A DNA stretch of 64,000 nt from Haemophilus parainfluenzae (GTDB lineage: Bacteria; Pseudomonadota; Gammaproteobacteria; Enterobacterales; Pasteurellaceae): NCBI RefSeq assembly GCF_003253005.1, contig NZ_QEPZ01000002.1, forward strand, positions 1 to 64,000. Reading direction: 5' to 3'. The translations under genes were made by a program, and so were the position numbers. Numbering within the stretch: position 1 is the first letter of the stretch; each line of letters starts with the position of its first letter. The notes under the pieces are model-generated. The model searched no databases. It saw only the letters and a list, made by a program, of their open reading frames with translations, and had not been told where the DNA came from. This document shows, piece after piece, positions 56,947 through 64,000 of this stretch.

Positions 56947-59613
56947 ATGTCAGATACCTTAGTAAACGATATTGATCCAATTGAAACACAAGATTGGTTG
57001 TCAGCTGTTGATTCATTAATTCGTGCAGAAGGCGCAGAGCGAGCGCATTACATTATCAATCAGGTGATCGATCAGGCACGTAATGGTGGTGTGAACATTG
57101 CAAAAGGTGGTGTAACAACCCCTTATGTTAATACCATTCCAGTTTCTGAACAGCCAGCATACCCAGGTGATAAAGTTATTGAGCGTCGTATTCGTAGTGC
57201 TGTACGTTGGAATGCGATCATGGCGGTATTACGTGGTCAGAAAAAAGATCTTGAATTAGGTGGTCACATTTCAACTTATCAATCTGCCGCAAGCATGTAT
57301 GAAGTTTGTTTTAACCACTTCTTCAAAGCTGCTACAGATAAAAACGGCGGTGACTTAGTCTTCTTCCAAGGCCATGCTGCACCAGGTATGTATGCGCGCG
57401 CATTTGTTGAAGGTCGTATTACTGAAGATCAAATGAATAATTTCCGTCAGGAATGTGAACCAGGTAAAGGCCTTTCTTCTTACCCACACCCAAAATTAAT
57501 GCCTGAATTCTGGCAATTCTCTACGGTATCTATGGGGCTAGGTCCAGTGAATGCTATCCGTTCTGCTCGTTTCTTAAAATATTTAGATAATCGTGGTTTA
57601 AAAGACACTAAAGATCAAAAAGTTTATGCTTTCCTTGGTGACGGTGAGATGGATGAAATCGAAGCGAAAGGTGATTTAACATTCGCAGCACGTGAAGGCT
57701 TAGATAACTTAATCTTCGTAGTAAGCTGTAACTTGCAACGTTTAGATGGTCCAGTAACGGGTAATGGTAAAATTGTTCAAGAATTAGAAGGTTTATTTGC
57801 TGGTGCGGGTTGGGAAGTGATCAAAGTCATGTGGGGTTCTAACTGGGATAAATTATTCGCCAAGGATACCTCAGGTAAATTGACTCAATTGATGATGGAA
57901 GTGCTTGATGGTGATTATTTAACCTTTAAGTCTAAAGATGGCGCTTATGTTCGCGAGCACTTCTTCGGCCGTTATCCAGAAACTGCGGCTTTAGTCGCTG
58001 ATATGACAGATGATGAAATCTGGGCATTAAGACGCGGTGGTCACGATTCAGAAAAACTTTATGCTGCATTCCATAAAGCGCAAACTGCAGGTAAACCTGT
58101 TGTGATCTTAGCGCACATGGTTAAAGGTTATAAAATTCCTGAAGCAGAAAGTAAAAACACTGCGCATCAATCGAAAAAAATGTCTCTCGAAAGCTTAAAA
58201 TCTTTCCGCGATCATTTCCAATTAGATATTAAAGATGAAGATATTCCTAACTATCCATACATCACCTTCCCTGAAGGTTCGGAAGAGTACAATTATCTTC
58301 ACGGCAGACGTAAAGCGTTAAACGGTTACTTACCAAAACGTTTACCGAAATTCACCACTGAATTTAAAGTGCCATCATTGGAAGAATTTGCACCATTATT
58401 GGAAGAACAAGCGCGTCCAATTTCAACTACAATGGCATTTGTGCGTTTCTTAAATACATTATTGAAAGATAAAAATATTGGTAAACAAATTGTACCAATT
58501 ATCGCTGACGAAGCGCGTACTTTCGGTATGGAAGGTTTATTCCGTCAAATCGGTATTTACAACCCACATGGCCAAAACTATGTGCCTTCTGACCGTGATT
58601 TAGTGGCTTACTACCGTGAAGCAAAAGATGGTCAAGTATTACAAGAAGGTATCAATGAATTAGGTGCAGCATCATCTTGGTTAGCGGCAGCGAACTCATA
58701 CTCTGTAAATAATCTTCCGATGATTCCATTCTTCATCTACTACTCAATGTTTGGTTTCCAACGTGTGGGTGACTTAATGTGGGCAGCGGGTGACCAATTA
58801 GCACGTGGTTTCATGATCGGTGGTACTTCTGGCCGTACAACATTAAATGGTGAAGGTTTACAACACGAAGATGGTCACAGCCATATTCAATCTCTTGTTA
58901 TTCCTAACTGTGTGTCTTATGACCCAGCTTACGTTTATGAAGTGGCAGTTATCCTACAAGACGGTATCAACCGTATGTACGGTGAAAAACAAGAAGATGT
59001 GTTCTACTACATCACAACATTAAACGAAACTTACGAACAACCAGCAATGCCAAAAGGCGCAGAAGAAGGTATTCGTAAAGGTCTTTATAAATTTGAAACC
59101 GTTGAAGCGAAAGGCAACAAAGGCCATGTTCAATTATTAGGTTCTGGTGCGATCTTCCGTCACGTTCGTGAAGCGGCACAAATCCTTGCAAATGAATATG
59201 GCGTAAGCTCAGATGTATATAGTGTGCCTTCATTCACTGAAGTGGCTCGTGAAGGTGCGGATGCTGTACGTTGGAATATGTTACATCCAACTGAGACACC
59301 ACGCGTACCTTACATTGCACAAGTAATGAACGATGCGCCAGCTGTTGCAGCTACTGACTATATGAAATTGTTCGCAGAACAAGTTCGTGCATTCATTCCT
59401 GCACAAAGCTATCACGTATTAGGTACTGATGGTTTTGGTCGTTCAGACAGCCGTGAAAACTTACGTGAACACTTTGAAGTGGATGCGCGTTATGTTGTGG
59501 TTGCAGCATTACATGAGCTTGCTAAACAAGGCAAATTTGATGCGAAAGTGGTAGCTGATGCAATCGCGAAATTTGGTTTAAAAACTGAAATTTTAAATCC
59601 GCTTTACGCTTAA
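56947..59613 (+). CDS. aceE: pyruvate dehydrogenase E1 component
   Basis: Homodimeric thiamine-diphosphate enzyme that decarboxylates pyruvate and acetylates the E2 lipoyl groups. The 888-aa protein has GGHISTYQSAASMYEVCFNH (near 100-120), the ThDP motif GDGEMDEIEAKG...NLQRLDGPV (near 230-275), EARTFGMEGLFRQIG (near 522) and a final transketolase C domain with GTDGFGRSD (near 828). Length is as in E. coli (887). AAGGAAAG precedes the ATG. First gene of aceE-aceF-lpdA. Biased codons, no uptake sequence inside. Confidence 0.98.
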   Translation: MSDTLVNDIDPIETQDWLSAVDSLIRAEGAERAHYIINQVIDQARNGGVNIAKGGVTTPYVNTIPVSEQPAYPGDKVIERRIRSAVRWNAIMAVLRGQKKDLELGGHISTYQSAASMYEVCFNHFFKAATDKNGGDLVFFQGHAAPGMYARAFVEGRITEDQMNNFRQECEPGKGLSSYPHPKLMPEFWQFSTVSMGLGPVNAIRSARFLKYLDNRGLKDTKDQKVYAFLGDGEMDEIEAKGDLTFAAREGLDNLIFVVSCNLQRLDGPVTGNGKIVQELEGLFAGAGWEVIKVMWGSNWDKLFAKDTSGKLTQLMMEVLDGDYLTFKSKDGAYVREHFFGRYPETAALVADMTDDEIWALRRGGHDSEKLYAAFHKAQTAGKPVVILAHMVKGYKIPEAESKNTAHQSKKMSLESLKSFRDHFQLDIKDEDIPNYPYITFPEGSEEYNYLHGRRKALNGYLPKRLPKFTTEFKVPSLEEFAPLLEEQARPISTTMAFVRFLNTLLKDKNIGKQIVPIIADEARTFGMEGLFRQIGIYNPHGQNYVPSDRDLVAYYREAKDGQVLQEGINELGAASSWLAAANSYSVNNLPMIPFFIYYSMFGFQRVGDLMWAAGDQLARGFMIGGTSGRTTLNGEGLQHEDGHSHIQSLVIPNCVSYDPAYVYEVAVILQDGINRMYGEKQEDVFYYITTLNETYEQPAMPKGAEEGIRKGLYKFETVEAKGNKGHVQLLGSGAIFRHVREAAQILANEYGVSSDVYSVPSFTEVAREGADAVRWNMLHPTETPRVPYIAQVMNDAPAVAATDYMKLFAEQVRAFIPAQSYHVLGTDGFGRSDSRENLREHFEVDARYVVVAALHELAKQGKFDAKVVADAIAKFGLKTEILNPLYA

Positions 59614-59624
59614 TAAACAATATC

Positions 59625-59644
59625 CTGTGCGCTAAAACGCACAG
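59625..59644 (+). other. intercistronic hairpin between aceE and aceF
   Basis: CTGTGCG and CGCACAG form a perfect 7-bp stem with a 6-nt loop, without a T-run. It may protect the aceE mRNA end. An uptake sequence follows at about 59660. Confidence 0.5.
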
Positions 59645-59702
59645 AAGCATCTACAAATAAAGTGCGGTTGATTTTAACTGCGTTTTTTAAAGGTAAGATA
59701 AC

Positions 59703-61595
59703 ATGTCAAAACAAATTCAAATTCCTGATATCGGTAGTGATGAAGTTACCGTAACAGAAGTGATGGTGAAAGTAGGTGATACCATTACCGCTGATCAAAG
59801 TATTATCAATGTTGAAGGTGATAAAGCTTCAATGGAAGTCCCTGCACCAGAAGCCGGTGTGGTAAAAGAAGTATTAGTAAAAGTGGGTGATAAAGTCACA
59901 ACTGGCACACCAATGCTTGTATTAGAGTCAGCGGATGCGGCAGCGCCTGCTCCAGCCGCAGCAGCACCTGCACCGGCAGCCGCACCAGCAGCTGCAAGTG
60001 TAGTTGAAGTCAATGTGCCAGATATCGGTTCAGACGAAGTAAACGTGACTGATATTATGGTGAAAGTAGGCGATAGCGTTGAAGTTGACCAATCAATCAT
60101 CAATGTTGAAGGTGATAAAGCGTCAATGGAAGTGCCTGCTCCAGTTGCTGGCGTAGTTAAAGAAATTTTAATCAACGTGGGCGATAAAGTTGTTACAGGC
60201 AAATTAATCATGAAATTTGAAGTGGCAGGTGCCGCACCAGCCGCAGCGCCAGTTCAACAGGCTGCAGCACCTGCACCAACAGCTTCAGCCATTAAAGAAG
60301 TGAACGTACCTGATATTGGTGGTGATGAAGTTAACGTAACTGAAATCATGGTTGCAGTTGGCGACAGCGTTTCTGAAGAGCAATCTTTAATCACCGTTGA
60401 AGGCGATAAAGCCTCAATGGAAGTGCCAGCTCCGTTTGCGGGTGTGGTAAAAGAAATTTTAGTGAAATCAGGTGATAAAGTTTCAACTGGTTCATTAATT
60501 ATGAAATTTGAAGTGGCGGGTGCAGCACCTGCTCCAGCAGCGGCTCCAGCGGCAGCAGCTCCTGCTCCTCAAGCAGCACCTGCAGCAGCGCCAGTAGCAC
60601 AATCAGGTAATGTATCTGGCTTAAGCCAAGAACAAGTTGTCGCAAGCGCAGGCTATGCACATGCAACTCCAGTGATTCGTCGTTTAGCGCGTGAATACGG
60701 TATTAACCTTGATCGCGTAAAAGGTACGGGTCGTAAAGGTCGCGTAGTAAAAGAAGATATCCAAGCTTACGTGAAAACCGCTGTTAAAGCGTTTGAAACA
60801 GGCACTGTATCTTCTGCAGCAGCGGGTAATGCTGTGGCAAACGGTGCGGGCTTAGGTTTATTACCATGGCCGAAAGTTGACTTCAGCAAATTTGGTGAAG
60901 TGGAAGAAGTTGAATTAAGCCGTATCAACAAAATCTCTGGTGCAAACTTACATCGTAACTGGGTAATGATTCCACATGTTACTCACTTCGATCGCACAGA
61001 TATCACTGATTTAGAAGCATTCCGTAAAGAACAGAACAAGATTGTTGAAAAACAAAAATTGGATGTGAAAATTACACCAGTTGTGTTCATTATGAAAGCA
61101 GTAGCGAAAGCATTAGAAGCGTTCCCACGTTTCAATAGCTCTATTTCTGAAGACGGTCAAAAGTTAACACTTAAAAAATACATCAACATTGGCGTAGCGG
61201 TAGATACACCAAACGGTCTTGTTGTACCTGTATTTAAAAATGTGAACAAAAAAGGTATTATCGAACTCTCTCGTGAATTAATGGAAGTCTCCAAAAAAGC
61301 ACGTGACGGTAAACTTTCAGGTTCAGATATGCAAGGTGGTTGTTTCACCATTTCAAGTTTAGGTGGTATTGGTACCACTCACTTTACGCCAATCGTAAAT
61401 GCACCTGAAGTGGCAATCTTAGGTGTGTCTAAATCAGAAATGCAACCGGTTTGGAATGGTAAAGAATTTGAGCCACGCTTAATGCTTCCATTATCATTAT
61501 CTTTCGACCACCGTGTGATCGATGGTGCTGATGGTGCTCGTTTCTTAAGCTATATCAATGGCGTATTAGCTGACTTACGTCGCTTAGTGATGTAA
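59703..61595 (+). CDS. aceF: dihydrolipoamide acetyltransferase (PDH E2) with three lipoyl domains
   Basis: E2 core of pyruvate dehydrogenase, transferring acetyl to CoA. The 630-aa protein has three lipoyl domains, each with a [11 protein letters not shown] lipoylation motif (Lys41 in the first, the others near 141 and 237), joined by flexible Ala/Pro linkers, then a peripheral-subunit-binding domain (about 320-355, [14 protein letters not shown]) and the catalytic domain ending with [14 protein letters not shown] (His near 602). Length equals the E. coli three-domain protein; I recall the H. influenzae Rd protein as shorter, with two lipoyl domains. Confidence 0.98.
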   Translation: MSKQIQIPDIGSDEVTVTEVMVKVGDTITADQSIINVEGDKASMEVPAPEAGVVKEVLVKVGDKVTTGTPMLVLESADAAAPAPAAAAPAPAAAPAAASVVEVNVPDIGSDEVNVTDIMVKVGDSVEVDQSIINVEGDKASMEVPAPVAGVVKEILINVGDKVVTGKLIMKFEVAGAAPAAAPVQQAAAPAPTASAIKEVNVPDIGGDEVNVTEIMVAVGDSVSEEQSLITVEGDKASMEVPAPFAGVVKEILVKSGDKVSTGSLIMKFEVAGAAPAPAAAPAAAAPAPQAAPAAAPVAQSGNVSGLSQEQVVASAGYAHATPVIRRLAREYGINLDRVKGTGRKGRVVKEDIQAYVKTAVKAFETGTVSSAAAGNAVANGAGLGLLPWPKVDFSKFGEVEEVELSRINKISGANLHRNWVMIPHVTHFDRTDITDLEAFRKEQNKIVEKQKLDVKITPVVFIMKAVAKALEAFPRFNSSISEDGQKLTLKKYINIGVAVDTPNGLVVPVFKNVNKKGIIELSRELMEVSKKARDGKLSGSDMQGGCFTISSLGGIGTTHFTPIVNAPEVAILGVSKSEMQPVWNGKEFEPRLMLPLSLSFDHRVIDGADGARFLSYINGVLADLRRLVM

Positions 61596-61603
61596 TTAAC
61601 ATG

Positions 61604-61635
61604 GTAAGATGTGAGTGATTAGGCTCACATCTTAC
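61604..61635 (+). other. intercistronic hairpin between aceF and lpdA
   Basis: GTAAGATGTGAG and CTCACATCTTAC form a perfect 12-bp stem with an 8-nt loop, without a T-run. Just after it GACCGCA-AG-TGCGGTC (61642-61657) is another short hairpin containing an uptake sequence. Likely mRNA stability or processing signals, since lpdA also serves other complexes. Confidence 0.6.
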
Positions 61636-61686
61636 AGAAAGGACCGCAAGTGCGGTCAAAAATTTGAACGTTTTTACGAGGTAAAA

Positions 61687-63111
61687 ATGAGTAAAGAAAT
61701 TAAAACCCAAGTTGTGGTACTTGGTGCTGGTCCTGCAGGTTATTCAGCGGCATTCCGTTGTGCGGACTTAGGTTTAGAAACAGTACTTGTTGAACGTTAT
61801 TCAACATTAGGTGGGGTATGTTTAAACGTAGGTTGTATCCCTTCTAAAGCATTACTTCACGTTGCTAAAGTAATTGAAGAAGCAAAACACGCAAGCAAAA
61901 ATGGTGTGTATTTCGCTGAGCCTCGCATTGATTTAGATGAAGTGCGCGCAGGTAAAGAAGCGGTTGTGGCTAAATTAACAGGCGGCCTTGCAGGCATGGC
62001 TAAACAACGTAAAGTCACCGTTGTTGAAGGTTTAGCGGCGTTTACCGATCCACATACATTAGTAGCACGTGATCGTGATGGTAAACCAACCACTATTAAA
62101 TTTGATAATGCAATTATCGCAGCAGGTTCTCGCCCAATTCAATTACCATTCATTCCACATGAAGATCCACGCGTTTGGGATTCAACGGATGCACTTAAAT
62201 TAAAAGAAGTACCGAAAAAACTTTTAATCATGGGCGGTGGTATCATCGGTTTAGAGATGGGTACCGTATATGATGCATTAGGTTCTGAAGTTGAAGTGGT
62301 TGAAATGTTTGACCAAGTAATTCCAGCGGCAGATAAAGATGTGGTGGGTATTTATACCAAACAAGTTGAGAAAAAATTCAAGTTAATGCTTGAAACTAAA
62401 GTGACTGCAGTTGAAGCAAAAGATGATGGTATCTATGTTTCAATGGAAGGTAAGGCATGCAACGACACTAAACGTTATGATGCAGTATTAGTTGCAATCG
62501 GTCGTACACCAAACGGTAAATTGATTGATGCAGGTAAAGCAGGTGTTGAAGTGGATGAGCGTGGTTTCATTCATGTTGATAAACAAATGCGTACCAATGT
62601 GCCTCATATCTTCGCAATCGGTGATATCGTTGGTCAACCAATGTTAGCTCACAAAGGTGTTCACGAAGGTCACGTTGCGGCAGAAGTGATTGCAGGACAA
62701 AAACATTACTTCGATCCAAAAGTCATTCCTTCTATTGCGTACACTGAACCAGAGGTAGCTTGGGTAGGTAAAACTGAGAAAGAATGTAAACAAGAAGGTT
62801 TAAACTACGAAGTCGCTAAATTCCCATGGGCTGCTTCAGGTCGTGCGATTGCTTCAGAATGTGCTGAAGGTATGACTAAATTGATCTTCGATAAAGATAC
62901 TCACCGTATACTTGGTGGTGCTATCGTAGGCGCTAACGGTGGTGAATTATTAGGTGAAATTGGTCTGGCCATTGAAATGGGTTGTGATGCGGAAGATATT
63001 GCATTGACTATCCATGCTCACCCAACACTTCATGAATCTGTTGGTCTTGCGGCTGAAGTATTTGAAGGTTCAATTACCGATCTTCCAAATGCAAAAGCGA
63101 AGAAAAAATAA
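61687..63111 (+). CDS. lpdA: dihydrolipoamide dehydrogenase (E3)
   Basis: FAD disulfide reductase that reoxidises lipoyl groups of pyruvate and 2-oxoglutarate dehydrogenases and the glycine cleavage system. The 474-aa protein has VVVLGAGPAGYSAAFR (FAD, near 9-24), the redox pair GGVCLNVGCIPSKAL (Cys near 45 and 50), the NAD motif MGGGIIGLEMG (near 182), AIGDIVGQPMLAHKG and the catalytic HAHPTLHESV (near 441-450). I start at the ATG at 61687 with AGG seven nt upstream; a 24-codon longer reading would be translated from the hairpin region. Length equals E. coli Lpd. Confidence 0.98.
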   Translation: MSKEIKTQVVVLGAGPAGYSAAFRCADLGLETVLVERYSTLGGVCLNVGCIPSKALLHVAKVIEEAKHASKNGVYFAEPRIDLDEVRAGKEAVVAKLTGGLAGMAKQRKVTVVEGLAAFTDPHTLVARDRDGKPTTIKFDNAIIAAGSRPIQLPFIPHEDPRVWDSTDALKLKEVPKKLLIMGGGIIGLEMGTVYDALGSEVEVVEMFDQVIPAADKDVVGIYTKQVEKKFKLMLETKVTAVEAKDDGIYVSMEGKACNDTKRYDAVLVAIGRTPNGKLIDAGKAGVEVDERGFIHVDKQMRTNVPHIFAIGDIVGQPMLAHKGVHEGHVAAEVIAGQKHYFDPKVIPSIAYTEPEVAWVGKTEKECKQEGLNYEVAKFPWAASGRAIASECAEGMTKLIFDKDTHRILGGAIVGANGGELLGEIGLAIEMGCDAEDIALTIHAHPTLHESVGLAAEVFEGSITDLPNAKAKKK

Positions 63112-63128
63112 TCAATTTTAATCTTTTT

Positions 63129-63161
63129 AAGGGTTGCTTATTTAGTAGCCCTTATTTTTTT
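63129..63161 (+). terminator. terminator of aceEF-lpdA
   Basis: AAGGGTTGCT and AGTAGCCCTT form a 10-bp stem with two G-U pairs and a 5-nt loop, followed by A and seven T residues. Confidence 0.9.
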
Positions 63162-63272
63162 GAGATCTTGCTCACAAAATTGCATAAAAATTCAATAAGA
63201 AGTGGCGCAGATAATAGCTTTCTGATAGAATTCGACCAATTTTGTTTTATATTATTTTATTATTTAAAGGCT

Positions 63273-63824
63273 ATGTTAAAGAAGATTTTGATTATTGTAG
63301 GTTTGGCCGTGTTGACAACGGCCTGCTCTAATAGCCCTAGGCAGGCTCAAAACGGTGTTATTGCTGAAAGTGATGATGCCGAGTTAGCAGGGTTGATTGC
63401 TGGTTTAGATGGAAAGAAAAGTGAAATTCATTCTAAATTAAGAACAAACCGTCCTAAATCCGGTTTAATTGGTGATAAAGCACTTTCTCAAGTTTATAAC
63501 GAATGGGTAGGAACACGTTATAGAATGGGAGGAACTACAAAACGTGGTATTGATTGCTCTGCATTTATGCAAACAGCTTTCCTTGATGCTTACGGTATGG
63601 AACTGCCACGTTCAACTTCAGAACAGCGTTATTTAGGTCGTCAAATCCAAAAGCATGAATTGCGTAAAGGTGATTTAGTGTTTTTCCGCGGAAATAATCA
63701 CGTAGGTGTTTATATCGGAAATAATCAATTTATGCATGCAAGTACAAGCCAAGGCGTAACAATTAGTTCATTGGATGAAGATTACTGGTCAAGAACTTAT
63801 ACACAATCTCGTCGTGTGATGTAA
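63273..63824 (+). CDS. NlpC/P60 family lipoprotein, probable murein endopeptidase
   Basis: Probable outer-membrane lipoprotein that cuts peptide cross-links in murein, of the Spr/MepS-NlpC group. The 183-aa precursor has a lipoprotein signal LKKILIIVGLAVLTTAC (Cys18 as anchor, followed by SNS), a linker, and an NlpC/P60 domain (about 75-183) with the catalytic Cys in RGIDCSAFMQTAF (near 95), His in GNNHVGVYIG (near 147) and a third polar residue in QFMHASTS (near 159). A 35-codon longer reading has no ribosome site and would hide the lipoprotein signal. It replaces what I recall as apt next to lpdA in H. influenzae. Confidence 0.92.
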   Translation: MLKKILIIVGLAVLTTACSNSPRQAQNGVIAESDDAELAGLIAGLDGKKSEIHSKLRTNRPKSGLIGDKALSQVYNEWVGTRYRMGGTTKRGIDCSAFMQTAFLDAYGMELPRSTSEQRYLGRQIQKHELRKGDLVFFRGNNHVGVYIGNNQFMHASTSQGVTISSLDEDYWSRTYTQSRRVM

Positions 63825-63843
63825 TGACAATTTTGTTTCAACA

Positions 63844-63875
63844 AAAAAGTGCGGTTAATTTTAACCGCACTTTTT
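63844..63875. terminator. inverted uptake-sequence terminator after the NlpC/P60 gene
   Basis: AAAAAGTGCGGTTAA and TTAACCGCACTTTTT form a perfect 15-bp stem with a 2-nt loop. It lies between this gene and the converging partial gene at the window end. Confidence 0.93.
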
Positions 63876-63902
63876 CTTTATTTAGATTATTTGATGATTG
63901 GC

Positions 63903-64000
63903 TTAAGCCGCAAATTTCATTAAATCTCTTCTTGGTTTCATTTGGTGGATGGTATTTGTTACTGTTCCAACCAATGGTAGGCTTGTCCATTGTGTTGTTT
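63903..64000 (-). CDS. 3' end of an unidentified minus-strand gene
   Basis: An open frame enters from the right edge and ends with the stop codon at 63903-63905. The visible C-terminus reads about 32 residues, ending in QMKPRRDLMKFAA. The 28-nt distance to a convergent terminator supports it being real. I do not recognise the product. Confidence 0.5.
   Translation of the reverse strand, partial: TTQWTSLPLVGTVTNTIHQMKPRRDLMKFAA

Noticed and set aside
59795-60211. A 138-codon frame antisense to aceF and similar frames antisense to fumC, valS, dnaK and lacZ
   Set aside because: They mirror biased codons of strongly expressed genes; no ribosome site, promoter or recognisable protein pattern.
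59703-60540. Three regularly spaced repeats of about 290-300 bp, considered as a tandem repeat or CRISPR-like array
   Set aside because: They are the lipoyl domains of AceF in frame; repeat units are far too long and coding for CRISPR.
61615-61686. N-terminal extension of lpdA by 24 codons
   Set aside because: It would be encoded by hairpin and uptake sequence DNA; the ATG at 61687 has a ribosome site and gives the family length.
63168-63272. N-terminal extension of the NlpC/P60 lipoprotein by 35 codons
   Set aside because: It would place the lipoprotein signal inside the protein; no ribosome site at the upstream start.

Overview
The window reads as chromosome of a Haemophilus-type member of the Pasteurellaceae, most like Haemophilus parainfluenzae. 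The evidence is the DNA-uptake 9-mer AAGTGCGGT (either strand), which recurs throughout at roughly fifty sites counted by eye; AT-rich coding sequence; and gene neighbourhoods that I recall from H. influenzae (glnE-miaA-mutL-amiB-tsaE, grxA/rimK, ydiJ/ompA, thiBPQ-bioB, comNOPQ-recC-nrdR-ribD-degS, dnaJ/dnaK/DUF945/mgsA/aceEF-lpd). A complete GH2 beta-galactosidase gene argues against H. influenzae itself. Species assignment is inference. Most of the window is core genome.

Layout. 1-280: end of an rRNA operon (5S rRNA, terminator). 285-9053, minus strand: glnE, miaA, mutL, amiB, tsaE, two identical tRNA-Gly(GCC) genes with their promoter, and orn. 9130-17365, plus: rsgA, the phosphotransferase genes ptsH-ptsI-crr behind a CRP site, manA, and a lacZ-like gene behind another CRP site. 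17422-21533: grxA/rimK, a periplasmic chalcone-isomerase-like protein, fumC, holC. 21549-22679: a small variable stretch with a palindromic repeat, yqfB, a lipoprotein and a 75-aa protein of unknown function, and a long inverted repeat. 22696-30215: valS, ydiJ, and the OmpA/P5 porin gene with a long structured leader. 30318-32151: lemA and two TPM-domain genes. 32227-37991: grxD, a TPP riboswitch with the thiamine importer thiBPQ, bioB, suhB. 38104-47071: a Sxy/CRP-S-controlled competence pseudopilin operon (comNOPQ) running into recC, then nrdR-ribD-degS-yfbR. 47122-50640: modE and modABC. 50715-56125: dnaJ, an inserted GyrI-like gene, dnaK with a sigma-32-type promoter, and a DUF945 protein. 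56181-63875: mgsA, the pyruvate dehydrogenase operon aceE-aceF-lpdA, and an NlpC/P60 lipoprotein. The last 98 bases hold the 3' end of a minus-strand gene.

How it works together. Several CRP-type sites (ptsHI, lacZ, fumC, comN) link sugar supply to carbon metabolism and competence: the PTS phospho-relay (HPr, EI, EIIA-Glc) sets cAMP, which with CRP and Sxy turns on DNA uptake genes. Inverted pairs of the uptake sequence act as terminators between convergent genes at four places, so uptake signal and transcription stop share the same DNA.

I found no phage, insertion sequence, CRISPR array or complete novel defence system. The best candidates for something new are: the GyrI-like gene inserted between dnaK and dnaJ next to an uptake sequence of the other Pasteurellaceae type (ACAAGCGGT) and a palindrome that also occurs at the other variable site; an 18-bp palindrome at the aceE promoter with no adjacent pdhR gene; a terminator-like hairpin between the divergent ydiJ and ompA promoters that serves no visible gene; and uptake sequences occupying the ribosome-binding position of two genes.
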